Below, piece by piece: positions 32,085-43,894 of a DNA stretch of 64,000 nt. The stretch is from positions 61,055,152 to 61,119,151 of the forward strand of contig CM036755.1 in assembly GCA_020796225.1 (NCBI GenBank). Direction: 5' to 3'. The stretch's first letter is position 1, and each line of letters begins with the position of its first letter. The notes below the pieces were generated by a model. The model made no database searches and was not told the DNA's origin. It saw only the letters and a program-made list of their open reading frames with translations. The position numbers and the translations under genes were made by a program. This stretch comes from Arion vulgaris. Its lineage: Eukaryota > Mollusca > Gastropoda > Stylommatophora > Arionidae.

Positions 32085-32290
32085 AGTGGGACAGATTAGC
32101 ATGCTGCATAAGCGTTTGCATATCAACTTGGAAACGGGAATTGTGGGTTCAATTTCACACTCGACGTTACACGCATGAGGAAAGGAACTGGCCTTCCTAA
32201 ATCCTGCACACTGGATCCTAGAAATGTGAAGTGATATGCACGTCACACTTTAGGTCTGGAAAGACTTCTGGACATTTTATGTAGAGTCTC
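32085..32290 (+). mobile_element. SINE2 copy
   Basis: GTGGGACAGATTAGCATGCT GCATAAGCGTTTGC, B box TGGGTTCAATTTC, CACACTCGACGTTAC, CTAGAAATGTGAAGTGA. Confidence 0.85.
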
Positions 32291-32539
32291 CTGAAGAAAA
32301 CACTTCGTGTTCAACCCCTCTTTAGAGTGAAACGTATTTTACTATTGGGGACAAAATGAAACAGAAAACCTGCACATATATGACGACGGACTCGTACAAG
32401 AGATGTTCATTCGTCCATCCCACATTGCACTCTCAGAAATAAGAATAAAACGCTGCTAGACAAGCAAAAAACCACACGGAGTTAGTTCTTCACTTTCATG
32501 TTGGTATGGCCACTAGCTATACCCCAATAAATATCTGCT

Positions 32540-32880
32540 GTCGAGGAGAGGGGGTTCTCTATGGCAAAGATCTGAAGGTTGTGGATTCGAATTCGGACAG
32601 AGTCACATATGTGCATTCTTTATACGATTACTGGAGCTGTTGTTGTATCTACGGAGTTCGTGCTTTGTGCAGCATTCTCGACATATGGCTCGACATATAT
32701 ATTCTGTTGAAATGGACGAACCTTTATGGGAAATCCGTTGCAATGAAGACAATTCTTGTTCGTTTTAGCACTGATAGTTTTTACCTTGTTGGCTTGGTGA
32801 CATGTAATGGTTTGAGACAAGAAGAGAAACCTGATCAGGTGATTCTGTGATTGTATTAGTACTCCACCTAAACTTATCGG
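32540..32880 (+). mobile_element. SINE6 copy
   Basis: tRNA-like head GTTCTCTATGGCAAAGATC with B box GTGGATTCGAATTCG, then CTACGGAGTTCGTGCTTTGT, GGGAAATCCGTTGCAATGAA. Same family as the minus copies at 59985 and 36180. Confidence 0.75.
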
Positions 32881-32989
32881 CACGGCACATGATAATGATA
32901 ATTGTTATTGTGGATTAAATTAATAATAAATACGATTGCTTTTCGTTAAGACTAAAAAAAGAAAAACAATTAATTGCTTTTACTAGTCT

Positions 32990-33200
32990 TTTTTGGAATG
33001 GAACAGATTGAATTAATGCATAGGCGTTCACCTATCGAATCGGACACAGGAGGGATGTGGGTTCAATCACCCACTCAAAGTTCACATGCGATAAAAAGGA
33101 ATTGGTCCTCCTACACATTGAACACTAGAGACTAGAAATGTGAAGTGACAGTCACTTTATACCAAAAGGTATGAAAAAGCTAAGGGAAATTGTCTTTTTA
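32990..33200 (+). mobile_element. SINE2 copy
   Basis: TGGAACAGATTGAATTAATG CATAGGCG, B box GTGGGTTCAATCACC, CACTAGAGACTAGAAATGTG. Confidence 0.85.
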
Positions 33201-33380
33201 TAGTCTCAATGTCAATCGTTTTTTGTTGATTGTGCTTTGAGTGTGTACAATGTTCATTATTAATTTAATTCCTTGTTATACTTGGATAATAATTACTACC
33301 TTCATTACCATATAGTCTTATCCATATATTATCGTTAATCTCAATAATCTCCAGTTTATGTTCTGGTAATAGTATGTATG

Positions 33381-33605
33381 GTGGCGTCTGTGGGTTAGGG
33401 GATAGACACTCGGTCTAGTAACCCCGACGTTATGAGTTCGAATCACGCTGCGGACAGTTTGGTTGCAAATTGTTTCACGTGGAATTTTACAAAATGACGA
33501 TGACACCCCCGTTCCGAAAGCAATGGTAAACTACTGAACGTAATAATGCCTAGAAAATCACAAACAGCGTTAAAAAGCTGTGGTTGATTCGCAAAGTCCT
33601 GTAAA
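33381..33605 (+). mobile_element. SINE3 copy
   Basis: tRNA-like head GTGGCGTCTGTGGGTTAGGG then GTTATGAGTTCGAATCACG (B box). Body TGGAATTTTACAAAATGACG, AGCAATGGTAAACTACTGAA, ending GATTCGCAAAGTCCTGTAAA. Confidence 0.88.
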
Positions 33606-34044
33606 TGATATGTAATTAACTTTTTTTCTTAAATAGTATGCACATATGTTAATAACGCTGTTTTTTTTAACTGTGCACTTGTTTGTTAATATTTTCAAAA
33701 ATAAGATTACATTTGGACAAGGTTATTCAGATATAGGTCACAAGACAAAAGGTCACCCACATAAAATGTGGATCATAAAATAACAGAAGAAGTGAAAGAC
33801 TCCACGTAAAACGCGTACACACAAGAACCCCTTCTTGAAATATCCTCTTAGCCAGGTGGTGTGAATCTAGAGACGATTAGATGCAAAAAATCTATCTCTT
33901 ACGTCCGTTTCCCTAGCAAAACATTTTAAAAAGAAATGGGTTGCCAACCCTTGGTCTCACCACCAACCTGGAGGTCCAGAAAGTCACATTTTGTCTGTCC
34001 TCAATCCTTCAACCTGTCTGCAATGTGTGTCGTTAAAAGTTAAT
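33606..34044. other. Mostly unassigned; contains half of a dispersed element
   Basis: About 33955-34025 (CTGGAGGTCCAGAAAGTCAC ATTTTGTCTG, ATCCTTCAACCTGTCTGC) matches 43700-43765. The continuation of that element resumes at 34265-34335 after the SINE3 insertion. Confidence 0.55.
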
Positions 34045-34262
34045 CGCATATCCTTTACAGAACTTTGCGAATCAACCCCTGCTTTTTAACGCTGTTTGTG
34101 ATTTTTCTAGGCATTATTACGTTCAGTAGTTTGCTATTGCTTTCTGAACGGGTGATGTCATTATCCTTTGTAAAATCCACGCTAAACAACTTGCAACCAA
34201 GCTGTCCGCGGCGTGATTCGAACTCAGAACGTCGGGCGCCACCTGGTGTCGCTACCAGGAGT
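34045..34262 (-). mobile_element. SINE3 copy inserted in another dispersed element
   Basis: Minus orientation: ATCCTTTACAGAACTTTGCG, GATTTTTCTAGGCATTATTA, CCTTTGTAAAATCCACGC, and the tRNA-like end CGTGATTCGAACTCAGAACG. The flanks align with the uninterrupted element at 43690-43870. Confidence 0.85.
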
Positions 34263-34454
34263 AAATAATTCGTCAACATAGCTTCCCAGACCATGGATGT
34301 ACGCAAGCTCTCCACCACTACAAGGTAGTGTCCACAAGGGGATAGACTATAAGTCAATGTCACATATATGTACACTTGTATTTGTCAGTAACTGTTTAAA
34401 CGTCCAGTACCTTACATTTGCCATGTCTGTTTTATGTTCATGAGACAGAGGAGA

Positions 34455-34790
34455 ATCCTGTTTCTGTACCATGCGGTATATTGGGAAAATCAATGTGAGA
34501 CCCGTATTATTTTCTGACCATCATCACACGATGAATGATGTGGTCAACATTACACGTTCCGCCATTACTTCCCAGTGTTTTACTGGTAACCAATTGATGC
34601 TATTTGATACAGGTAACCAATTGATGCTATTTGATACAGGTAACCAATTGATGCTATTTGATACAGGTAACCAATTTATGTTATTTGATACAGGTAACCA
34701 ATTGATGCTATTTGATACAGGTAACCAATTGATGCTATTTGATACAGGTAACCAATTGATGCTATTTGATTGTCATGCCCACCTTCAGAC
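34455..34790 (+). repeat. Dispersed element carrying a 27-bp, 7-copy minisatellite
   Basis: 34470-34590 matches 49300-49415 (GACCCGTATT, CACACGATG, GTCAACAT, CCCAGTG, CCAATTGA). In this copy the end GGTAACCAATTGATGCTATT TGATACA is repeated seven times (34585-34771), giving a 9-residue peptide repeat (TGNQLMLFD) because 27 is divisible by three. The other copy has a single CAATTGA. Confidence 0.85.
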
Positions 34791-34964
34791 TTGCTTTAAA
34801 ATGTATGATAATTTGTAAAACTTAACTTTAGAAAGAAATAACTGTGTTACATTTCATTTTAAATGTTAAAGTAATATAATCATTTTTTATGTGTATTTAT
34901 TTATGATGTCTATTTTTGTTTATAAAATGTGCGTTCATATTTCCTTTCATTCTGAAGTCTTCTT

Positions 34965-35345
34965 TTCTTCTCTCCACCATTTACTTTCTTTATAGAAGTG
35001 TTGAGTGGAGAGGGGGCGTAGTGATCGTGGGGATTATTTTAAGACACTTTGTAATCTGATATTCATTTTCGTAAGGCTATTCTTGATGCCGTCGCTCTAT
35101 CTTTGCGTGATCTTCTCTTCCTTTGTACTCATTATACTTTTTCTGTGTGGCTCTCTGTGGCAGGTGATATCAGGGCAATTTTGTCAGGTGTCCAAACCAA
35201 TTAATCTGTTGTTCTTTTATGAATTGTATGACTGGTTTCACATCCAGTCTTCTGATTTCTTCATTTCTAATGTTGTTCTTATTGTCACACCTGCAGCTCT
35301 TCTAAGACACATCATCTCTGTCGTTATGAACACCACTCGGAGTAA
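34965..35345 (-). mobile_element. LINE 3' fragment, family B
   Basis: Aligns with 4963-5450: TAGAAGTGTTGAGTGGAGAG, GTAAGGCTATTCTTGATGCC, TCCAAACCAATTAATCTGTT, CACACCTGCAGCTCTTCTAA. The minus strand carries the same degraded CLRRA...WFGH tail. Confidence 0.75.
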
Positions 35346-35419
35346 AACTTCTATTATTGTAATTGAACTGTCCCTAGGTAGAGTATAAACTATCAACCTT
35401 ACACAAAGCTTTTCTGCGA

Positions 35420-35720
35420 AAGATCTTATCTATTTTCTGACCAAATACTAGATCTAAACAAGGGCTACTTGCAAGTGTCAATAGAAGAATATGAACACCT
35501 TCATCCACAAGAGATATTGAGAGATGGATCGGACATGTGATACGCATGATGACTAACTGTTTCACGAAAATTGTACTTAGGACACTAGAGCGTAACCGAA
35601 AACTTGAACAGCCTTCAACGCAAAAACGAGGTTCAAGTATCATGAAAGACAACTTATTGTATCTGACTCTCAATCGATGCTTCACAAGATCCAGAAGGGC
35701 AGGTTTCGGTATGAGTGGAT
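35420..35720 (+). mobile_element. LINE post-RT tail, heavily degraded
   Basis: ERWIGHVIRMMTNCFTKIVL RTLER is readable at about 35520-35590, the RWIGHVxRM signature. The minus-strand 183-codon frame over this region shows no recognised domain and is probably a shadow. Confidence 0.55.
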
Positions 35721-35724
35721 GTCG

Positions 35725-36115
35725 TTTATAGAAGTTTCTAACCTCCAGAGGCTTACGTGGATATACTGTCCTGGGCATGCGGGTGTTTACGGTAGTGAGA
35801 GAGCGGAGAGGCTTGCATAGACAGCATCGATTGTTGGGGAGTTGAAGATGGATAAGGGGATATTCTTCGGTCTCTTCGCGACTGTCTGTTGGATGAGAGA
35901 CTAAAATCGATGTTGAATCGATCAAGCGATTTAGGCAATTTGGAGTTACCCGTTGTACAAGCCGAACTGGATGTCTGAGAGGCAGAGTGAGAGGTGTGTT
36001 TCATCAGCGAGCCACGGGAACGATCAGTGTGCATACTATTCGATATCTGTTGGGGGAGACTGATCACCTATGGGTCTACCCGGAGTGCAATTGCGTCAGT
36101 TTAGTAACCAATAAC
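35725..36115 (+). mobile_element. LINE RNase H fragment
   Basis: Reads LQRLTWIYCPGHAGVYGSER AERLA (about 35735-35810), the C-terminal RNase H motif WxxGHAGVxGNExADxLA. It ends with VHTIRYLLGETDHLWVYPEC about 36030-36090, the usual end of this LINE family. Stops intervene. Confidence 0.7.
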
Positions 36116-36179
36116 CAAAACTGATTGATCAAAGAGTTGATATGAAGAGATCATCAGTTATCGAGAAATAAAACAAGGA

Positions 36180-36660
36180 TCGTTGCTTTGCTATCTAAAA
36201 GGGACTAAGGCCGAAGGATTGAATTCATTGCGTCGTGTTTTATTCCATTATGACTCGGCCCCTCTTGGTAGAAATGGCAAGCACCTGCCGAGAGTATTGC
36301 ACAAAGAACGAACTTCGTAAATCCAACAATAATCCTAGGGAAGCCTATGGGAGATATTGCACTCGTAAACAGAACAGTGGCCCGCCTGCCCAGCGTGTTC
36401 GTAGGGCATTGGACTGCGGGCGACTAGCCCTCTGTGAGTGCGGGTTCAATTCCGCGGGTTCAATTCAGAAAAGCCACAGGTTCCCCAGATTCAAGGTGTT
36501 CGTGGCACCGAACCGAAGGGTTACGATGTCCATGGCACCGAGCCGAAAGCTGAAAGCTCAAGGGTTTCAAGATCGAAAAAAATAAAAAAACGTCTGCTGT
36601 CCGGATTCGAACCAAGGACTTTCGGAACAGAAATCAAAGACTTAAACACTTAGCTACATA
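36180..36660 (-). mobile_element. SINE6 copy interrupted by SINE1
   Basis: Left: AGGCCGAAGGATTGAATTCA, AGAGTATTGCACAAAGAACG. Right after SINE1: CTGTCCGGATTCGAACCAAG (tRNA B box complement) and CACTTAGCTACATAGACTCC. Together they match the uninterrupted copy at 59985-60250. Confidence 0.8.
36380..36585 (+). mobile_element. SINE1 nested in SINE6
   Basis: GCCTGCCCAGCGTGTTCGTA, B box GGTTCAATTCCGCGGG (with the GGTTCAATTC block partly duplicated), CGAACCGAAGGGTTACGATG, A-rich end. Target duplication not obvious. Confidence 0.85.
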
Positions 36661-36849
36661 GACTCCATCTTATATATTGATATAATCCCGTGGAACCGGA
36701 CCTGAAGAATACACCTGCAACCTCAAGGAGGGCGACTGAACGAAATCTAGTGAAAAAATCGAAAATCGATGTGGCTCTTGGGCACACGAATCGCTCTAGT
36801 CTGATCACAACCAAGATTGGTTAACAAGTGTGATACAGCGTTAAAAGAT

Positions 36850-37310
36850 ATGATGAAAAGATACTGATTATGAAGAAGATACTGATGAAGAAGATATTGA
36901 TGAAGAAGATGTACTGATATGAAGAAATACGATAGAAGAAATGTATAGAAAGATAATGATGAAAAGAAGTGCTGATATGAAGAAGATATACTGACATGGG
37001 AGATATCGATAGAGAGAAGATATACTATGAAGAAGATACGAGAAGAAATATACTGATATGATGAAGATACGATAGGAAAAGATATACTGATGAAGAAGAT
37101 ACTGATATAAATACGAATAGAAGATATCGATGAAGAAGATATCTGATAAAGAAGATATACTGATGATGAAGAAGAATACTGTATAAGAAGATATACTGAA
37201 GAAGATATACTGATATGAAGAAAATATCAATAGAAGATATACTGATGAGAAGATATACTGATATGAAGGAGATATACGATATGAAGAAGAAGATATACTG
37301 ATATGAATTG
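36850..37310. repeat. GA-rich tandem array, irregular 20-25 bp units
   Basis: Variants of GAAGAAGATATACTGATATG repeated about twenty times with heavy indel noise. The minus-strand frame is low-complexity Ser/Tyr/Ile and not credible as a gene. Confidence 0.85.
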
Positions 37311-37344
37311 TAAAATATGGAAGAGCAGAAACTAGTGACTGACT

Positions 37345-38440
37345 TGTCAATGAGTTAATGTGAATAAAAAACAAGTGACTGACTGTAATGAGTTAATGGA
37401 GTGCTAGTGACTGACTTGTCAAGGTTAATATGAGTAGAAAACCAAATGACTGACTTAGTCAATGGGTTTAAAATGAAGTAGAAAACTAAGTGACTGACTT
37501 GTCAATGAGAATTGGAAGAAGAAACTAATGTACTGACTTGTCAATGAGTTAATGTGATAGAAGAAAACTAAGTGATGACTTGTCAATGAGTTAATGTGAA
37601 GTAAGAAACTGTGACTGACTTGTCAATGAGTTAATATGAAGTAGAAAACTATGACTGACTTGTCAATGAGTTAATGTGAAGTAGAAACAAGTGACTGATA
37701 TCAATGATTTAAAATGAAGTAAGAAACTAATGACTGACTTGTCAATGAGTTAATGTGGAAATAGAAAAAATGACTACTTCATGAGTTTAAAGTGAAGTAG
37801 AAAACTATGACTGACTTGTCAATGAGTTAATGTGATAGAAGAAACTAAGGACTACTCATGATTTAATGAAGTAAGAAATAATGACTGACTTGAAATGAGT
37901 TAATTGATAGAAAACTAAGTGACTGACTGTCAATGAGTTAATGTGAAGTAGAGAAACTAAGTGACTGACTTGTCAATGAGTTAATGTGAAAAAGAAACTA
38001 TGACTGACTTGTCAATGAGTTAAGAGAGAAAACTAATGACTATGTCAATGAGTTAATGTGAAGAAGAAAACTATGACTGACTTGTCAATGAGTTAATATG
38101 GAAGTAGAGAAAACTAAGTGACTGACTTGTCAATGAGTTAATATGGAAGTAGAGAAAACTAAGTGACTGACTTGTCAATGAGTTAATATGGAAGTAGAGA
38201 AAACTAAGTGACTGACTTGTCATGATTAAGTGAGTAGAAACTAAGTATGTTGTAAGAGTTAAGAGAAAACTAAGTGACTGACTTGTCAATGAGTTAATAT
38301 GGAAGTAGAGAAAACTAAGTGACTGACTTGTCAATGAGTTAATGAGTGAGAAACAAGTGACTAACTTGTCAATGATAAATAGAAACGTGACTGACTTGTC
38401 AATGAGTTAATGATAGGAAAAGGACTACTGTATGGTTAAA
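37345..38440. repeat. 45-bp minisatellite with heavy indel noise
   Basis: Units contain AAGTGACTGACTTGTCAATG AGTTAATATGGAAGTAGAGA AAACT. Only about four units (38085-38340) are clean at 45 bp. The others show dense one- to five-base losses. Confidence 0.9.
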
Positions 38441-38529
38441 GTGAAGATAATGATATTAAATAAGAACACTGACCACATACTGACTTCTAAATATTGTTGT
38501 TTAGAACTGAAAATACTTCATGAATATAC

Positions 38530-38930
38530 AGTGTTATACAAAGACACAAATGACTGAAGAAGACCATTATGGAAAGAGGCAGTGGCGGCTCGACATTAAG
38601 GGCCATTGGGGCCGGGCCCCACCAAATATAAAGTGTAACGTGTAGTTATTACTTTATAAATTAAAATATAACCTAACCCAAAAACCATGCTTTTTTCCGA
38701 AAAGTTTTGTCTGACACCACCAAAAAAAATGAGCAGCCACTGAAAGGAGGCATACCGGCAAAGAAAAGAGGAAGACCACGGAGAAGATGGATTCAAGATG
38801 TAACTGATGGTTTGAATATGACGACTACAGAGGCGGGACATCTGGCCCACGGGGAGAGAAATTCCGAAGGACTGTTGGGGTGGCAAAGTTCTGCTCAGGA
38901 CACGCTATTTGATGACGCCAGTGTTACATT
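38530..38930 (+). mobile_element. LINE post-RT tail, family C, interrupted by a MITE
   Basis: After the MITE the frame reads GGIPAKKRGRPRRRWIQDVT, DGLNMTTTEAGHLAHGERNS, GWQSSAQDTLFDDA, the C-terminal end of family C. The segment GACCATTATGGAAAGAGG just left of the MITE provides the preceding part. Confidence 0.78.
38580..38743. mobile_element. hAT-like MITE, second family member
   Basis: 164 bp, termini CAGTGGCGGCTCGACATT and ATGAGCAGCCACTG. Internal CCATGCTTTTTTCCGAAAAG matches the reverse complement of the copy at 29937. Flanking 8-mers GAAAGAGG and AAAGGAGG agree at six of eight positions. Confidence 0.82.
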
Positions 38931-39328
38931 ATGGCATAAACTTTTCTTCCTTGTATTGTTAATTTCAAAATTGTATAATTCACTCAAACTGTTTATTTAT
39001 TGGACAGTATATAATTCACTTTATGTCGTGCTGCAACTATTTATGTTCTGATGTCATTACATAATATATTTATGATTATATCGTTTCTTCATACTGCAAG
39101 TGTGTGACATTATTTATTATTTTTTTAAAACTTTGATTTGCTGTATTTATTTTGTTTTTTTCCAACCATCTAGTCATATATTATATATATGTATCCGTTT
39201 CGTTTCCAGTTTGAAACATTTAGCTTCCACAAGAGGTTTCCATTGCTGATATTCCTCTGTCTTTCTACCAATTGTTTCCCACCTCAAGTCACAATATTCG
39301 AACTCTTTCTACAGTTCTCCGGGTTTCT
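38931..39328. other. Unassigned AT-rich stretch
   Basis: No feature recognised between the LINE relic and the 66-bp array. Confidence 0.4.
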
Positions 39329-42300
39329 ATTGGACATATAGACCTTCTCTTCCAATCATCTGTCTATTGGAGAGCTATCCTAGTCAATGTCCTGTTTCTA
39401 TTGGACATATAGACCTTCTCATCCTCTGTCTATTGGAGAGCTGTCCTAGTCAATGTCCTCTTTCTATTGGACATATAGACCATCTCATACACTGTCTATT
39501 GAGAGCTGTCCTAGTCAATGTCCTGTTTCTATTGGACATATAGACCTTCTCTTCCTCTGTCTATTGGAGAGCTGTCCTAGTCAATGTCCTGTTTCTATTG
39601 GACATATAGACCATCTCATACACTGTCTATTGAGAGCTGTCCTAGTCAATGTCCTGTTTCTATTGGACATATAGACCATCTCATACACTGTCCATTGGAG
39701 AGCTGTCCTAGTCAATGTCCTGTTTCTATTGGACATATAGACCATCTCATACACTGTCTATTGAAGAGCTGTCCTAGTCAATGTCCTGTTTCTATTGGAC
39801 ATATAGACCTTTTCTTCCTCTGTCTACTGGAGAGCTGTCCTAGTCAATGTCCTGTTTCTATTGGACATATAGACCATCTCATACACTGTCCATTGGAGAG
39901 CTGTCCTAGTCAATGTCCTGTTTCTATTGGACATATAGACCATCTCATACACTGTCTATTGGAGAGCTGTCCTAGTCAATGTCCTGTTTCTATTGGACAT
40001 ATAGATCTTCTCATACTCTGTCTATTGGAGAGCTGTCCTTGTCAATGTCCTGTTTCTATTGGACATAAAGATCTTCTCATCCTCTGTCTATTGGAGAGCT
40101 GTCCTAGTCAATGTCCTGTTTCTATTGGACATATAGATCTTCTCATCCTCTGTATATTGGAAAGCTGTCTTAGTCAATGTCCTGTTTCTATTGGACATAT
40201 AGATCTTCTCATCCTCTGTCTATTGGAGAGCTGTCCTAGTCAATGTCCTGTTTCTATTGGACATATAGATCTTCTCATCCTCTATCTATTGGAGAGCTAT
40301 CCTAGTCAATGTCCTGTTTCTATTGGACATATATATCTTCTCATCCTCTGTCTATTGGAGAGCTGTCCTAGACAATGTCCTGTTTCTATTGGACATATAA
40401 ACCTTCTCATCCTCTGTCTATTGGAGATCTGTCCTTGTCAATGTCCTGTTTCTATTGGACATATAGATCTTCTCATCCTCTGTCTATTGGAGAGCTGTCC
40501 TACTCAATGTCCTCTTTCTATTGGACATATAGACCATCTCATACACTGTCTATTGGAGAGCTGTCCTAGTCAATGTCCTGTTTCTATTGGACATATAAAC
40601 CTTCACATTCTCTGTCTATTGGAGAGCCGTCTTAGTCAATGTCCTGTTTCTATTGGACATATAGATCTTCTCTTCCAATCATCTGTCTATTGGAGAACTG
40701 TCCTGGACAATGTCCTGTTTCTATTGGACATATAGATTTTCTCATCCTCTGTCTATTGGAGAGCTGTCCTAGTCAATGTCCTGTTTCTATTGGACATATA
40801 GATCTTCTCATCCTCTGTCTATTGGAGAGCTGTCTTAGTCAATCTCCTGTTTCTATCGGACATATAGATCTTCTCATTCTCTGTCTATTGGAGAGCTGTC
40901 CTGGACAATGTCCTGTTTCTATTGGACATATAGATCTTCTCACCCTCTGTCTATTGGAGAGCTGTCCTAGTCAATGTCCTGTTTCTATTGGACATATAGA
41001 TCTTCTCATCCTCTGTCTATTGGAGAGCTGTCTTAGTCAATCTCCTGTTTCTATTGGACATATAGATCTTCTCATCCTCTGTCTATTGGAGAGCTGTCCT
41101 AGTCAATGTCCTGTTTCTATTGGACATATAGACCATCTCATACACTGTCTATTGGAGAGCTGTCCTAGTCAATGTCCTGTTTCTATTGGACATATAGACC
41201 ATCTCATTCACTGTCCATTGGAGAGCTGTCCTAGTCAATGTCCTGTTTCTATTGGACATATAGACCATCTCATACACTGTCTATTGAAGAGCTGTCCTAG
41301 TCAATGTCCTGTTTCTATTGGACATATAGACCTTTTCTTCCTCTGTCTATTGGAGAGCTGTCCTAGTCAATGTCCTGTTTCTATTGGACATATAGACCAT
41401 CATACACTGTCCATTGGAGAGCTGTCCTAGTCAATGTCCTGTTTCTATTGGACATATAGATCTTCTCATCCTCTGTATATTGGAGAGCTGTCTCAGTCAA
41501 TGTCCTGTTTCTATTGGACATATAGATCTTCTCATCCTCTGTCTATTGGAGAGCTGTCCTAGTCAATGTCCTGTTTCTATTGGACATATAGATCTTCACA
41601 TCCTCTGTCTATTGGAGAGCTGTCCTAGACAATGTCCTGTTTCTATTGGACATATAAACCTTTTCATCCTCTGTCTATTGGAGAGCTGTCCTTGTCATTG
41701 TCCTGTTTCTATTGGACATATAGATCTTCTCATCCTCTGTCTATTTGAGAGCTGTCCTAGTCAATGTCCTGTTTCTATTGGACATATAGATCTTCTCTTT
41801 TAATCATCTGTCTATTGGAGATCTGTCCTAGTCAATGTCATGTTTCTATTGGACATATAAACCTTCACATTCTCTTTCTATTGGAGAGCTGTCTTAGTCA
41901 ATGTCCTGTTTCTATTGGACATATAGATCTTCTCTTCCAATCATCTGTCTATTGGAGAACTGTCCTAGTCAATGTCCTGTTTCTATTGGACATATAGATC
42001 TTCTCATCCTCTGTCTATTGGAGAGCTGTCTTAGTCAATCTCCTGTTTCTATTGGACATATAGATCTTCTCATTCTCTGTCTATTGGAGAGCTGTCCTTG
42101 TCAATGTCCTGTTTCTATTAGACATATAGATCTTCTCTTCCAATCATCTGTCTATTGGAGAGCTGTCCTGGACAATGTCCTGTTTCTATTGGACATATAG
42201 ATCTTCTCACCCTCTGTCTATTGGAGAGCTGTCCTAGTCAATGTCCTGTTTCTATTGGACATATAGATCTTCTCATCCTCTGTCTATTGGAGAGCTGTCT

Positions 42301-42720
42301 TAGTCAATCTCCTGTTTCTATTGGACATATAGATCTTCTCATTCTCTGTCTATTGGAGAGCTGTCCTTGTCAATGTCCTGTTTCTATTGGACATATAGAT
42401 CTTCTCTTCCAATCATCTGTCTATTGGAGAGCTGTCCTTGACAATGTCCTGTTTCTATTGGACATATAGATCTTCTCATCCTCTGTCTATTGGAGAGCTG
42501 TCCTTGTCAATGTCCTGTTTCTATTGGACATATAGATCTTCTCTTCCTCTGTCTATTGGAGAGCTGTCCTAGCCAATGTCCTGTTTCTATTGGACATATA
42601 GACCTTCCAATCCTCTGTCTATTGGAGAGCTGTCTTAGTCAATGTCTTATTTCTATTGGACGTCTAAACCTTCTCTTCCAATATTCTGTCCATTGGAGAG
42701 ATATCCTAGTCAATGTACTC
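39329..42720. repeat. 66-bp minisatellite, about 51 units (3.4 kb)
   Basis: Unit contains TCTGTCTATTGGAGAGCTGT CCTAGTCAATGTCCTGTTTC TATTGGACATATAGATCTTC TCATCC. Variant units carry ACCATCTCATACAC, TTGGACAATG or an insertion CTTCCAATCATC; groups of variants recur in the same order (for example 39540-39900 and 41150-41400), showing block duplication. Sixty-six bp is 22 codons, so plus-strand frames up to 383 codons stay open (CLLESCPSQCPVSIGHID repeats). No signal or domain supports translation. Confidence 0.95.
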
Positions 42721-43484
42721 TCTGGAATCATTTATCAGTTACTTGTGGACTATCACCATAGAGTTTCGGACATATTCATATTGTATCAGCCCCAGCTCCA
42801 AGGTAGTAGCTAACAGACTAGACAGGTAGTTTAGATAGATAAGTTTGTAGAAATGCATAAGTAGAGACTGTAGTGTTTGCACACCAAATCTGATCACTAT
42901 GAGCAGTAGCAACACTAGAACGGAACATTGACGTAGTGAAACTAGATGACGTAGATTTGTTAGTACTGCTTAGCAACGAGGTGACAACATAGGAGACGAA
43001 CATAAACACGATTGATGAATGGACGTGTTTTGTGTCTAGAGGGATAAGATCAATAAACTGATATGAAGTCTACCAGACTGAGTTTGTGTTTTGTAACGTC
43101 GTTGACCACCATCACTTTTAATAACATCAATTCACCCACCATAATCCAAACTACAACAATATGTTCTACGATCTCTGCCTCAACAAATCCAGCAACATCC
43201 AACGGCTCAACATGTCAGTTCGGTAGTGATAAACAACCTTTTCGCATATTTTATATTTCCCCTCTGTTGGGCAGTGCCAATTTCGATAATCATCTCTCCC
43301 TTCTAGAATACCACATAAATGTCAATTCTATCTTTGACTTTTTGATCCGTCTCCTTCTTGAAGTCAGTTACCTGTCTGATCTCTCTCATTAAACCCGAAG
43401 CACAAACGTATCTCTTGTTCCCGTAACACACAGCGCTGTCGTTGCTGCATGTAGCACCACTTTTTAGGGCGGTGTAGGACAGGT
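42721..43484. other. Unassigned stretch
   Basis: Short frames (for example 43063-43392, Thr/Ser-rich) have no recognised domain. AATAAA occurs at 43050 but no gene can be tied to it. Confidence 0.45.
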
Positions 43485-43660
43485 GGAACGAGTGCCTGCG
43501 GAATTTAATGGCGGGATGGTTAATACAGCCGCCGGAAAGCTGTTCAGGTTAGGATTTTTCATTTATGCCCACAACAGAAAAAAATCCTTGACCTTAACGG
43601 GAATTGGATACCGGTCTCCCTCATATAAACAGCGCTCTAATCCATTCGGTCAGACGCTTC
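43485..43660 (-). mobile_element. tRNA-like dispersed repeat, minor family
   Basis: On the minus strand, GTCTGACCGAATGGATTAGA GCGC resembles an A-box arm and GGTATCCAATTCCC a B box, spaced as in a tRNA. Single copy in this window, so family status is inferred. Confidence 0.5.
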
Positions 43661-43689
43661 TCAATATCCTTTACAGAAATACCTTGTAA

Positions 43690-43870
43690 GTCCCTTGTAC
43701 AACCACCGATCTGAAAGACCAGGAGGTCACATTTTGCCTGCTCTCTATCCTTCACTCTGTCTAACATGGGTGTCTCAAATTGGTGCTAAGCTCCAGCCAG
43801 CAAAGCTTCCCCAATGATGGATGTACGCCAGCTTCCTCACAATTACTATGTAGTGACTTGACATAAAGTT
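43690..43870. mobile_element. Dispersed element, uninterrupted copy
   Basis: CAGGAGGTCACATTTTGCCT, TCCTTCACTCTGTCTAACAT, AGCTTCCCCAATGATGGATG TACGCC, TACTATGTAGTG. The copy at 33955-34335 has the same order with SINE3 in the middle. Nature unknown. Confidence 0.55.
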
Positions 43871-43894
43871 TCTCATATATAAACTATGAGTGAA

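Noticed and set aside
34471..34818. 115-codon frame with TGNQLMLFD repeats
   Set aside because: Caused by a 27-bp tandem repeat in a dispersed element whose other copy (49285) has no such frame.
35374..35925. 183-codon minus-strand frame
   Set aside because: Opposite strand to a degraded LINE tail and RNase H motif that are recognisable on the plus strand; no domain of its own.
39453..42813. Plus-strand frames of up to 383 codons with cysteine-rich 22-residue repeats
   Set aside because: A product of the 66-bp unit being divisible by three; the frame changes wherever a unit has an indel, and no flanking gene structure exists.
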